Source: Paenibacillus allorhizosphaerae (GTDB taxonomy: Bacteria; Bacillota; Bacilli; Paenibacillales; NBRC-103111). From it: a stretch of DNA of 64,000 nucleotides. The stretch spans positions 62,001 through 126,000 of the forward strand of contig NZ_CAJVCE010000003.1 of assembly GCF_910594985.1 (NCBI RefSeq). Reading direction: 5' to 3'. The notes beneath the pieces are model-generated. The model ran no database searches, was not told the origin of the DNA, and saw only the letters and a list, made by a program, of their open reading frames with translations. The position numbers and the translations under genes were made by a program. This document shows positions 35,773-44,447 of this stretch, piece after piece. The first letter of the stretch is position 1. Each line of letters begins with the position of its first letter.

Positions 35773-37233
35773 TTATGCCCATTCGGCCGGATGGCGACGC
35801 GCCAGTTCCTCAATCGCATGCCCTCTACCCGACGCTTCCAGCCATTCGGCGTACTTCTTTAAATGCCCCTTGGCGTGGAACGGTCCCCCTTCTTTCATGA
35901 CCGTCCAGAGCGGGTCGACGTCATGCTTCATTGAATTCATCATGTCGTCGTGCCAATCGTTTAACCGGTACACCGCTTCCATGCACACATCCCGTCGTTC
36001 CTGAGCCAAGTTCACCTGTTCATGCGGGTCTTCTTTGATATTAAACAGCATTTCTTTATCGAACAAATGATATCCGTCATGATAAGTGCGAATATACAGC
36101 CAATCGCCGAATCGGACGCTGCGCTGGCATACATGGGCGCATTGCGATACGACAAGCGCCTCGCGCCCGCATTCCTTTCCTTCCAGGATTGCGGGCGCGT
36201 AGCTTTGCCCGTCCCAGCTTTTCATCGGAGGACGCTGGAACAATTCCGCAAGCGTCGGTCCGAGATCGAGATGGTAATGCAGACCGTGATCGACATGACC
36301 TTGCTCTGCCCCCGGCCAACGGATAATCATCGGAATCCGGCACGTTCCCTGATCGGCCGTGCCATGTTCGCCGTAAATGCCAAGCTCGCCCTGGTTCTCG
36401 CCGTGATCGGCGGTAATGATAATCGCGACTTCATCCATGACGCCGGCCTCTTCGAGCAAGGCAAAGATGGCTCCGATCTGATCGTCGATATAACGGATCG
36501 CCGTATCATAACCGTCAATCATTTGACGCAAGCCCGATTCATCTTTGATTTCGCCAGGATGCCGAGGAAACTTCGGTAGCGTGCGGTTATTGTACATATT
36601 AATTTCGCTGGCGCTATGCGGACCGACCTTTTGCTTATGCCGTTCCAACACTTCCGCCGTAATCCAAGCCGGTAGCGGATCGTTCTCGAACGGGTTGCCA
36701 TACGAAAGCGGTGCTCGGTATGGCGTATGAGCATCCCAGTAATTCACATAAAGGAACCAATTATCTTGCGCAGCGTTATTGCGGATCCACTCGGTAACGA
36801 CGGGGGTCACGACTTCCGCAGACTCCATTCCCCCTAGGCCGGTGTTGAATATTTCGTTAAATCCGGCATTAAACGTCCAGGCTGCATGCCGCTCAGCGAA
36901 CGGGCTGATCAGCGAAGTTTTGAATCCGGCGTTCCGAAGCAGCATCGGCAAGCACTCGCGGCCAGTCAAATCTCTGAACTTCCGTTCGGGACCGTCATGC
37001 CTTACATCGGCCGCTGTGCCGCCATGCCCGACCACTCCGTTATGTATGCCGAAACGGCCCGTCATCAGCGCAGTGCGCGACGGGAAACATGGCGCATCGG
37101 ACGTATAATAATTGGTAAACGTGACGCCTTGTTCGGCTACTTGATCGATATGAGGCGACGTATTGCGGTGATATCCGTAGCATCCGAGATGGTCCGGTCT
37201 CAAGGAATCCAGATCGAGCAGCAAAATCCTCAT
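35773..37233 (-). CDS. Sulfatase (type I, formylglycine-dependent)
   Basis: A 486-residue alkaline-phosphatase-fold sulfatase. The metal-binding start is LLLDLDSLRPDHLGCYG. The maturation motif is CFPSRTALMTGR, with Cys49 expected to become formylglycine. Downstream, ITADHGENQGELGIYGEHG carries the metal ligands. No signal peptide, so it is cytoplasmic and would act on imported sulfated sugars. The ATG at 37233 is preferred over an upstream in-frame start; AAGGGAAAG lies before it. It lies between the cysJI operon and a divergent pair of small genes and is distant from the main island at 48-63 kb. No maturase gene is in the window. Confidence 0.92.
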   Translation of the reverse strand: MRILLLDLDSLRPDHLGCYGYHRNTSPHIDQVAEQGVTFTNYYTSDAPCFPSRTALMTGRFGIHNGVVGHGGTAADVRHDGPERKFRDLTGRECLPMLLRNAGFKTSLISPFAERHAAWTFNAGFNEIFNTGLGGMESAEVVTPVVTEWIRNNAAQDNWFLYVNYWDAHTPYRAPLSYGNPFENDPLPAWITAEVLERHKQKVGPHSASEINMYNNRTLPKFPRHPGEIKDESGLRQMIDGYDTAIRYIDDQIGAIFALLEEAGVMDEVAIIITADHGENQGELGIYGEHGTADQGTCRIPMIIRWPGAEQGHVDHGLHYHLDLGPTLAELFQRPPMKSWDGQSYAPAILEGKECGREALVVSQCAHVCQRSVRFGDWLYIRTYHDGYHLFDKEMLFNIKEDPHEQVNLAQERRDVCMEAVYRLNDWHDDMMNSMKHDVDPLWTVMKEGGPFHAKGHLKKYAEWLEASGRGHAIEELARRHPAEWA

Positions 37234-37480
37234 CGATAATCTTTCCCTTCTATTATTATTGTAGGAATTGAAACGCAAGCCGAAGAAATTAACCATAGTT
37301 TATACAATCCGTGCGCATCGTGGAATATCATTATGTATTAGGCGGCTTGTCATTATGTCGGTATTTTAATAAATATGAATTTGGGTGTGCGGCAGGCAAG
37401 TACAACGGTTCATAAAATTAACCAATTTCCATATACGTCATACAATAAACTTAGGTTCAATCGAAAAGAGGGAATGCGCC

Positions 37481-37789
37481 ATGGGTATGCCGGAAATACC
37501 AAGTGGAAAAAACAGGCCCAGCCTTGAAGAAGCGGGCATTGATTTGTTAGAATCCATCGCTCTTGAAGAAATGGCTATCGCTCACCTCGTGAATGCTGAA
37601 GCGGAAAATGTTCAGGCGTTTGTTGGCAAACATTTGAATTTCCCGACAGATCCTACGAATGACCAGATTATTACGTTCAATGTGACGATTGGCCGAATCA
37701 TGGAGACGCTGATGTTCAAAGAGCTGTTCCTGCTTCGCAAGCTGGAAACCATAAGCGCGTTAAAATCACAAAATAATGATGGGGAATAA
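37481..37789 (+). CDS. Small helical protein (unknown, possibly spore-related)
   Basis: A 102-residue protein. Its centre reads LLESIALEEMAIAHLVNAEA, a ferritin-like helix pattern that I have seen in small Firmicute proteins of unknown role, often near spore or surface genes. The ATG has AGAGGG eight bases upstream. It forms an operon with the next gene (six bases apart). The spore link is a guess. Confidence 0.7.
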   Translation: MGMPEIPSGKNRPSLEEAGIDLLESIALEEMAIAHLVNAEAENVQAFVGKHLNFPTDPTNDQIITFNVTIGRIMETLMFKELFLLRKLETISALKSQNNDGE

Positions 37790-37794
37790 GCATC

Positions 37795-38283
37795 ATGGAA
37801 CATACAAGCCGTCAGCAGAGCGTTTTTCAAAAACTGATGCAAGCCGATACCGCGCTGGATTTGGCCATGGTCCATTTTATGGAGCAATATGTCCAATGGC
37901 TCATTGCGGTGAAACGGAACCGAGGTATCCATCCGGCGATCGGCACAGGAATAACCAACCTCTTGCTGTCACTATCAACCATCCAAAACATACAGCTTCA
38001 AAAAAATAAAATGTACGCTTCGCTGCTTGGAAATGAATCACGGCATTATATGTCGGTCCGGCTTCGGAAAACGGGAACTGCATTGGAGCCAAGAATTCAC
38101 CGATTGCTGCATCCGTTCAAAACGCTTATCGCCGATTTCGACCCGGGCATGTTCCCGAGCGCGCTATACTATCTCAGCGAGATACACCGGTATTACGCTA
38201 AGAAAAAAAAGCTGTTCCCCCGAGCAAACTCCCCTTCTTCGGCACCCTGGATCAATCCGTCGATGAAAATAATCAGCTGCTAA
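37795..38283 (+). CDS. Hypothetical helical protein, partner of the preceding gene
   Basis: A 162-residue basic, helical protein (FQKLMQADTALDLAMVHFME; TNLLLSLSTIQNIQLQKNKM) with a Lys-rich C-terminal part. It begins six bases after the stop of the preceding gene with a weak GGGGAA site, so the two are cotranscribed. No family recognised. Confidence 0.65.
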   Translation: MEHTSRQQSVFQKLMQADTALDLAMVHFMEQYVQWLIAVKRNRGIHPAIGTGITNLLLSLSTIQNIQLQKNKMYASLLGNESRHYMSVRLRKTGTALEPRIHRLLHPFKTLIADFDPGMFPSALYYLSEIHRYYAKKKKLFPRANSPSSAPWINPSMKIISC

Positions 38284-38496
38284 AGTTTATAAGCTTCGTG
38301 TTTGCGAGCGTGTCCCCCACTTCATCCTCTGGATGCCTGGGTGTGCGGGTATGCGTTCGTCTGCGGGGCTGTTTTGCCGTTTCTTTTGGGAGCGAATAGC
38401 ATCCGATGATGCGCGGCCCAACAAAATAATCGGCCTTCGACCGATATTCCTTCATCATTCGCCCTCCGTCGCAAGCCAAACCCTGCGTGCAAAAAA
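38284..38496. other. Intergenic region
   Basis: No supported gene between the small helical proteins and the MFS promoter region. Only short unsupported frames occur. Confidence 0.4.
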
Positions 38497-38523
38497 AGAC
38501 GCTGCATTATTTATGCGGCGTCT
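38497..38523 (-). terminator. Terminator-like hairpin read on the minus strand
   Basis: AGACGCTGCAT / ATGCGGCGTCT with a five-base loop; seven T follow only on the minus strand. About 30 bases upstream on that strand is a TATAAT (38552-38557) with TTTCAA 16 bases before it, so a very short RNA may be made here. Confidence 0.6.
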
Positions 38524-38677
38524 CTAGCTGTCCGGTAGACTTGTTGTTCTCATTATACTATGGAACGGACAACTTGAAAATGACGAGACTCCGCCCTTGT
38601 CTCGAACACATTTCTTGACGCTGCATGGCGCCCAACGCTTGTCCAGAAAAATTCCTTTCCCCTTGTTGGACAAAGTA

Positions 38678-38706
38678 CTGACAAACGGCCGTCCATGAAG
38701 TATAAT
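38678..38706 (+). promoter_or_regulatory. Promoter of the MFS gene at 38794
   Basis: CTGACA (38678-38683), 17-base spacer, TATAAT (38701-38706). GGACAA (38668-38673) and TTGTCC (38714-38719) flank it as inverted hexamers and may be an operator. Confidence 0.65.
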
Positions 38707-38793
38707 TTCATCATTGTCCATTAATTATGAAATGTTATTTTACAGAAACATTTTGCTGGCGCTATCATTATTTCTTCGAGAGGATCTGCTGCA

Positions 38794-40092
38794 ATGAAAT
38801 TCAAAGATTTTCATCCCAACGTCAAGATTCGGCTGCTTGAAAAGTTTATTTCCGATGTGATCGGCGGCATGGTTTATCCGTTTATGGCAATTTATTCGGC
38901 AGAGCGACTGGGAAGCGGCTTAACCGGAGCGCTGATCATGATCAACGTCGCCGTCGGTTTTTTTGCCGGTTTCTACGGCGGTTACTTCGCGGATATCGCA
39001 GGACGAAAAAAAGTAATCGCTTTCGCAGAGGTGTTGCGCCTTGCCGCCATCACGTCGATGGCTCTAGCCAATATTCCAGGAGCGATTCCCCCGGTCACGG
39101 CTGCCTGGATCACGATGGCGATGATGATGCTGGGCAGCATCTGTTCCGGCTTGTCGGATCCAGCCTCGACCGCGATGCTGATCGACGTTACCCCGCCGCA
39201 GCACCGGCGGTTTATATACGGCATTACATATTGGACTTCCAATTTATCGGTCGCGGTCGGCGGCATTGTAGGCGGTTTTTTCTTCAGTCATTATTTATTT
39301 GAAATTTTCGTCACGCTGGCTTTCGCTTCGCTGCTTTCCGTCATTCTCGTGTTGTTCTTCATTACGGAAAGCCGGCCTGCATCCGGGAAGTCCTTCGCGG
39401 TGAAGAAGCCCCGCCTTGTGGCTGACGTGGCGCAAAATTATAAGACGGTCGCCCGGGACACTCCCTTCATGCTTTTCACTTTGGCGACCATGCTTGTGCT
39501 TTCGCTGGAGTTCAACTTGACAAGCTATATCAGCGTCCGTCTGAACGACGAGATGCCCGCGCAGGCGTTATCGCTGTTCGGCTATACCGTGCCGGTGAAC
39601 GGAGTCAGCATTCTTGGCATTTTACGGACGGAGAATACAGCGTTAGTCGTATTGTTCGCGATTTTCGTCAACCGTCTTATCGACCGCAATGGAGAAAAAC
39701 AATCATTTTTCACCGGACTGTTCATCTTCACCGCGGGATTTCTGACGATTTCCTACAGCAACCACGGCTGGACGCTCATTGTGGCCATGCTGGTCGTAAC
39801 GATCGGCGAGCTGATGAATGTTCCCGTCAGACAAGCCTATCTTGCCGATCTGCCGCCGACCGAAGCAAGAAGCTCCTACATGGCGATGTTCAATCTCGTT
39901 TATCGCGGCGCGATGATGATCGCCGGGCTGAATATCACGCTCGGCACCTTTTTGCCGAAAGAAATGATGGTGTTCATGTTCGCGGCGACGGGACTTTCCG
40001 GCATATGGATCTACTCGCGAATTATGCCGCAGTTGGATAGGCGGCGATCCATCGCTCGGGATGAATCTACGACGCAATCGATCGCGATGTAG
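38794..40092 (+). CDS. MFS drug/metabolite exporter
   Basis: A 432-residue transporter with about twelve membrane helices. Motif A is GGYFADIAGRKKVIAF between helices 2 and 3. A charged central loop (ESRPASGKSFAVKKPRL) separates the halves. The pattern GSICSGLSDPASTAMLIDVTP resembles B. subtilis-type multidrug MFS proteins. Probably a proton-coupled exporter; substrate unknown. GAGAGGATC precedes the ATG. It lies upstream of an EamA exporter on the same strand. Confidence 0.88.
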   Translation: MKFKDFHPNVKIRLLEKFISDVIGGMVYPFMAIYSAERLGSGLTGALIMINVAVGFFAGFYGGYFADIAGRKKVIAFAEVLRLAAITSMALANIPGAIPPVTAAWITMAMMMLGSICSGLSDPASTAMLIDVTPPQHRRFIYGITYWTSNLSVAVGGIVGGFFFSHYLFEIFVTLAFASLLSVILVLFFITESRPASGKSFAVKKPRLVADVAQNYKTVARDTPFMLFTLATMLVLSLEFNLTSYISVRLNDEMPAQALSLFGYTVPVNGVSILGILRTENTALVVLFAIFVNRLIDRNGEKQSFFTGLFIFTAGFLTISYSNHGWTLIVAMLVVTIGELMNVPVRQAYLADLPPTEARSSYMAMFNLVYRGAMMIAGLNITLGTFLPKEMMVFMFAATGLSGIWIYSRIMPQLDRRRSIARDESTTQSIAM

Positions 40093-40143
40093 ATCAAGAG
40101 AGATGCTCACGCATTACCATTCGACATCCGTTGACATTTGGTG

Positions 40144-40172
40144 TTGAGATATGGCGAATGGAGGAGTATGAT
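40144..40172 (+). promoter_or_regulatory. Promoter of the EamA gene
   Basis: TTGAGA (40144-40149), 17-base spacer, TATGAT (40167-40172), placed 37 bases upstream of the EamA start. Confidence 0.5.
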
Positions 40173-40208
40173 GGTTTTATTGTTTTTTAAAGGAGCGATA
40201 GACACATC

Positions 40209-41132
40209 ATGCAGAAATTATCTCGAATCCAGTCCTTCTTCCTCATTACATTCCTTGTTGCGGTGTGGGGCGCTTCCTGGCCGATTTATAAAATAGCGCT
40301 GGCGTATACGCCACCTCTACTATTCGCAGGAATGCGCACGCTGCTGGGCGGCCTTATGCTGGCGGCTTTATTATATCCTAGAAGGAACCTGATCCGTTGG
40401 AAACAAAATTGGCCGGTGTATTTGATTTCTTCCGTCTTTAACGTCATTTTATTTTACGGGCTGCAGACGGTCGGGTTGATGTACATGCCATCGGGCCTGT
40501 TCTCCGTTCTGGTTTATCTTCAACCCGTGCTAGTCGGGATTTTTGCCTGGCTGTGGCTCGGTGAACCGATGACGGCTTCCAAAATCGTCGGGTTGATCAT
40601 CGGCTTTCTCGGCGTCGCGACGGTGAGTGCCGGTGGCTTCTCCGGTCATATTGCAGCCGTCGGCATTATCCTCGCGCTGATCACGGGACTCAGTTGGGCG
40701 CTCGGCACCGTATACGTGAAAAAGGAGAGCGGCCGCGTCGATTCCTTGTGGCTCGTCGCCTTTCAATGCTTCGTCGGGGGGATCGTCCTGACAGGAGCCG
40801 GTTCTTTATCAGAAGGCTTTGAGTCCATCGTTTGGAACGTTCCTTACGTATTCGGCCTTGTCTTTGGCATCGTGATCGGGATATCGGCATCCTGGGCCGT
40901 TTATTTTAAGCTCGTGAAGTCGGGCGACGCCAGCAAGGTTGCTTCTTATACGTTTCTCGTTCCACTGATTTCGGTGTTCAGCGGCACGCTGTTTTTGAAA
41001 GAGCCCTTTACCGTCAATTTGGTCATTGGGCTGGTCTTAATCGGGGTAAGCATCTATTTGGTCAACCATAAATCCGCGGCGCTGAAGCAAGCAGCGGCGA
41101 TGCCCAATATGATGAATCAATCGAGCTCCTGA
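40209..41132 (+). CDS. EamA/DMT family transporter
   Basis: A 307-residue protein with ten membrane helices in two repeated EamA halves. The first half ends in VLVYLQPVLVGIFAWLWLGE and the second in FLVPLISVFSGTLFLKE, the conserved segments near the end of each repeat. Members export amino acids, nucleosides or drugs. AAAGGAG lies before the ATG. It is followed by a terminator. Confidence 0.92.
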   Translation: MQKLSRIQSFFLITFLVAVWGASWPIYKIALAYTPPLLFAGMRTLLGGLMLAALLYPRRNLIRWKQNWPVYLISSVFNVILFYGLQTVGLMYMPSGLFSVLVYLQPVLVGIFAWLWLGEPMTASKIVGLIIGFLGVATVSAGGFSGHIAAVGIILALITGLSWALGTVYVKKESGRVDSLWLVAFQCFVGGIVLTGAGSLSEGFESIVWNVPYVFGLVFGIVIGISASWAVYFKLVKSGDASKVASYTFLVPLISVFSGTLFLKEPFTVNLVIGLVLIGVSIYLVNHKSAALKQAAAMPNMMNQSSS

Positions 41133-41195
41133 TCCGTTCATCCATCCGAATAATGGCTCGTTACGCTGCCAGCCGCTGAGCCACACTTATGCAGC

Positions 41196-41235
41196 AAAGG
41201 CATCCAATCATTGAATTGAATTGGATGCCTTTTTC
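41196..41235 (+). terminator. Rho-independent terminator
   Basis: AAAGGCATCCAAT / ATTGGATGCCTTTTT stem (13 bp) with a short loop, behind the EamA gene. Confidence 0.9.
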
Positions 41236-41283
41236 ATGTCTGTTAAAGGTCTCTATTCCTAACGGAATGGGCAAAAACCAGCA

Positions 41284-41340
41284 TTGACCACTCTGGTCAA
41301 TACTGTTATTATGCAGTTATGCGTTGACCAATGCGGTCAA
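41284..41340 (+). promoter_or_regulatory. Promoter with two TetR operators
   Basis: Two copies of TTGACC-N5-GGTCAA occur at 41284-41300 and 41324-41340, with centres 40 bases apart (about four helix turns). The first TTGACC is also a -35 box; after 17 bases comes TATTAT (41307-41312). The second copy lies just past the transcription start. This is a textbook layout for repression by the TetR protein encoded next. Confidence 0.88.
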
Positions 41341-41367
41341 TCTAATTTCTGGAAAGAAGGAAATATG

Positions 41368-41997
41368 ATGTTCTCCAAATTTTTAAGTTTGGAACCGGAA
41401 AAACAAGAACGGATTTTAAACGCGGCAATGAAGGAATTCGCGCAAAAAGGGTATAAAAATGCGTCTACGAATGAGATCGTAACCGAAGCGAACATCTCTA
41501 AAGGTTTGCTGTTCCATTATTTTAACAACAAAAAAGATTTGTACTTATATTTGTACGATTACATTCTGGATATGCTGATCCGAGAATTTTTCGAAAAAAT
41601 CCGCTGGGATGAAAACGATATATTGATGCGGCTCCGGCATTACTCCGAGCTTAAAATCGAAATCATCAAGAAACATCCGGAAATGTTCAATTTCACCCTT
41701 TCGGCTTATTTGGAGCAATCCGCTGAAATCAAGCACGAGCTAAATCGTCGAAACAAAGACCGCGCGGCCGCTTTATACGATCGATTATTCGTCGATTTCG
41801 ATACGTCAAAATTCAAAGAAGGCACGGATATTCAGCGGGCGATTCAAATTATGATATGGACATTCGAAGGATTTTCGTCCAGGGAACAGCAAAAAATAAA
41901 TTCCATTACATTTGACCAACACTATTACGATGAAGTCATGGCCGATCTGGATCAGTATTTGGATGTGCTTCGTAAGACGTTTTACCGCGAAATGTAA
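41368..41997 (+). CDS. yvkB: TetR family regulator (YvkB-like)
   Basis: A 209-residue TetR regulator. The helix-turn-helix reads YKNASTNEIVTEANISKGLLFHYFNNKKDLY. The rest is helical and should bind a ligand. Of two adjacent ATG codons the second (41368) is taken, with AAGGA six bases upstream. In B. subtilis the yvkB regulator gene adjoins yvkC, an enzyme of the same type as the next gene here; I use that symbol by context. The two operators in the promoter imply autoregulation and control of the downstream gene. Confidence 0.9.
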   Translation: MFSKFLSLEPEKQERILNAAMKEFAQKGYKNASTNEIVTEANISKGLLFHYFNNKKDLYLYLYDYILDMLIREFFEKIRWDENDILMRLRHYSELKIEIIKKHPEMFNFTLSAYLEQSAEIKHELNRRNKDRAAALYDRLFVDFDTSKFKEGTDIQRAIQIMIWTFEGFSSREQQKINSITFDQHYYDEVMADLDQYLDVLRKTFYREM

Positions 41998-42015
41998 TGA
42001 TGGGAGCTGATGATT

Positions 42016-44373
42016 ATGGTAAATATGATCAAAAGCTTTAACGAATTGACCCCTGAGTATCGCGCCTTTGCAGGCGGTAAGGGCGGAATGCTTGCTTTAA
42101 TGTACCAGCAAGGGTATCCGGTACCGGAAGGCTTCGTCGTGTTGCCGAAAGCCTTTCAAGACGGAGAACTCCGCCCTTCCGCCTGGACTGAGATTCAAGC
42201 TCGCTTGAACACCATTCGCAGCCGCAACACCACAGCTCGGTTCGCTGTCCGATCTTCCGCGTTAAGCGAAGACTCGGCTCAGGCATCATTTGCCGGTGAA
42301 TTTGAAACGGTGCTGAATACTTCAACGGACGAATCAGTCAGAGACGCCATTGATACCGTATACGCATCGCGTGAATCCGAACGCGTGAAAGCTTACAGCA
42401 TCGTTCAAGGCATCGATCAATCGCATCAAATCGCTGTCGTCGTTCAGCTAATGGTTCCGTCCGAAATATCCGGCGTCTTGTTTACCGCCGATCCCGTGAC
42501 CGGCAGCTATCGAACCATGACAGGCAATTACGTGTACGGTCTCGGCGAACAGCTAGTTTCCGGCGAATCCAATGCGGAATCTTTTTCATTCGCGAGACCT
42601 AAGGGAATTTATAACGGTCCGAACGCGTTAAAACGATACGCAAACCAGCTGTTCTCCATCGCGGCTAAGCTTGAAAAAGATTTAGACGGTCCGCAAGATA
42701 TAGAATGGGCTGTTGCCCGAGGCAAATTATACATTCTTCAAGCACGGCCTATAACAACATTGTCTCCGGGTAACCCGGATACGTTCGAATGGAACGATTC
42801 GCTGACTGGCGATTTCTTATGGACCAATACCAACGTAGGGGAAGCTATGTCGGATGTATTCACACCGCTCAGCTGGTCGATCATCCGAATGCTTGATGAA
42901 GAACAAAGCCCTCTTCCCGGATACTATTTGATGTCCGGCAATATTTGCGGGAGAGTGTATTCGAATATAAGTATTGCATTATCCCTGTACCCGGTATTCG
43001 GTAAAGATGCCAAGTCGTTGTTGAAAAAAATGAGCAACGTCTTCGGTCAATTTCCCGAAGAAGCAACGATCCCAGTGTTCCCTTTTACACGATACGGACT
43101 AATCAAATCCATGGTACCCAAAATTATGTATCGCATGAAGAAAATGCGTGATGCGTTTGCCTCGATACCGGATCATCTCAAGGAAACGCCCGACTGGTGC
43201 AAGGAAATGACCGTGCACATCGGAAACGCGCAAACGAAAGAACAACTGCTCGAAATATGGAACAATCAACTGTATCACGCTAATATAAAAGCACTATGGG
43301 TGGCGCTTGCCGGCGGCCGTAAAATTGTCGTGTCCTTCAAGCTTAAAGAAAAGCTTTCCCAACTTGTAGGATCCGAAGACGCGACTACGTTACTCTCCAA
43401 CCTTCGAGGAACTTCGGGACTTGCCAGTCTGGGGCCTCTTGTCGGGATTTCGAAGATTATAAAAGGACAGATGAGCCGCGAGCAATATTTGATGCAATAC
43501 GGGCACCGCGGGCCTCATGAATTCGAACTGTCCATCCCGCATCCGGGGGAAGAACGTAGCTGGCTGGAAAAACAAATAGCGGAATTCCAAGAGTCGAATA
43601 CGGATGTAGAGACGCTTCTGGCGAAACAGCATGCACAATATGAGGAAGCGTGGGAAAGAGTACTACGTCGATATCCAGACAAAGCCGATCGGATAGCCAA
43701 GAAAATCGCGCAAGCCGCCGAATATGGCCGTCTTCGCGAAGCCGTACGTTCCGAATGGACGCGGGTGCTCCGGGTGAATCGCGCTTTTGCGCTAAAAGCT
43801 GGAGAGTTTGCGGGAATCGGGGAAGACATCTTTTTTCTTTACCTGAGCGAAGTGCTGCAGGTGCTTGCCGGCAATGAGTCCGCGGTAAAACATATTCCCG
43901 CCAGACAAAACACGTACGAACGATACAAGTCCCTACCGCCCTTTCCGTCGATTATCCGGGGACGATTCGATCCGGCCAATTGGGCACAGGACCCGAATCG
44001 CAGGCTTGACTTCTATGATCCGTCCATTCCGGCAACAATGGCTGATTCCGTAACGCTAACCGGTTTTGCCGGCGCTGCAGGAAAAATCGAAGGTTGCGTT
44101 CGCGTTCTGAGCCAACCGGAAGAAGGAGAACAGCTGCTGCCCGGCGAAATATTGGTTGCCTCGACAACGAATGTGGGATGGACCCCTCTCTTCCCTCGCG
44201 CCGCGGCGATCATAACCGACATCGGGGCACCGTTGTCACATGCCGCCATCGTAGCGCGCGAACTCGGCATTCCGGCTGTTGTCGGCTGCGGCAATGCTAC
44301 GGCCAAACTTAGAACCGGGGACCGGGTTATCGTTGACGGGGCACAAGGCAAGGTGCATATCATACCAAATTAA
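42016..44373 (+). CDS. yvkC: PEP-synthase-like dikinase / antibiotic phosphotransferase (YvkC/Rph type)
   Basis: A 785-residue enzyme with an N-terminal ATP-binding domain (KGGMLALMYQQGYPVPEGFVV split, RFAVRSSALSEDSAQASFAGEFE, and IAVVVQLMVPSEISGVLFTADP), a middle domain of unclear role, and a C-terminal swivel domain with DIGAPLSHAAIVARELGIP. His742 there is the expected phospho-carrier. This is the layout of rifamycin phosphotransferase and B. subtilis YvkC. It probably phosphorylates an antibiotic or metabolite with the beta-phosphate of ATP. GGGAG is nine bases before the ATG at 42016. It follows the TetR gene by 18 bases, so both share the repressed promoter. Confidence 0.88.
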   Translation: MVNMIKSFNELTPEYRAFAGGKGGMLALMYQQGYPVPEGFVVLPKAFQDGELRPSAWTEIQARLNTIRSRNTTARFAVRSSALSEDSAQASFAGEFETVLNTSTDESVRDAIDTVYASRESERVKAYSIVQGIDQSHQIAVVVQLMVPSEISGVLFTADPVTGSYRTMTGNYVYGLGEQLVSGESNAESFSFARPKGIYNGPNALKRYANQLFSIAAKLEKDLDGPQDIEWAVARGKLYILQARPITTLSPGNPDTFEWNDSLTGDFLWTNTNVGEAMSDVFTPLSWSIIRMLDEEQSPLPGYYLMSGNICGRVYSNISIALSLYPVFGKDAKSLLKKMSNVFGQFPEEATIPVFPFTRYGLIKSMVPKIMYRMKKMRDAFASIPDHLKETPDWCKEMTVHIGNAQTKEQLLEIWNNQLYHANIKALWVALAGGRKIVVSFKLKEKLSQLVGSEDATTLLSNLRGTSGLASLGPLVGISKIIKGQMSREQYLMQYGHRGPHEFELSIPHPGEERSWLEKQIAEFQESNTDVETLLAKQHAQYEEAWERVLRRYPDKADRIAKKIAQAAEYGRLREAVRSEWTRVLRVNRAFALKAGEFAGIGEDIFFLYLSEVLQVLAGNESAVKHIPARQNTYERYKSLPPFPSIIRGRFDPANWAQDPNRRLDFYDPSIPATMADSVTLTGFAGAAGKIEGCVRVLSQPEEGEQLLPGEILVASTTNVGWTPLFPRAAAIITDIGAPLSHAAIVARELGIPAVVGCGNATAKLRTGDRVIVDGAQGKVHIIPN

Positions 44374-44390
44374 CTCTCTGCAAATAAAAA

Positions 44391-44431
44391 AATGCCTCCG
44401 GCAAGTCTGCTAGCGCAGTCCCGGAGGCATT
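44391..44431. terminator. Bidirectional terminator
   Basis: AATGCCTCCGG / CCGGAGGCATT stem with A and T tracts, between the convergent PEP-transferase and NlpC/P60 genes. Confidence 0.9.
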
Positions 44432-44447
44432 TTCTCATACAAACGAA

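Noticed and set aside
38524..38721. Minus-strand frame of 65 codons before the MFS gene
   Set aside because: No Shine-Dalgarno sequence, Cys/Ser/Arg-rich composition, and it overlaps two promoters.
41284..41367. Longer start for the YvkB-like TetR gene (TTG at 41284)
   Set aside because: That TTG is part of the first operator and the -35 box, so it lies outside the transcript.
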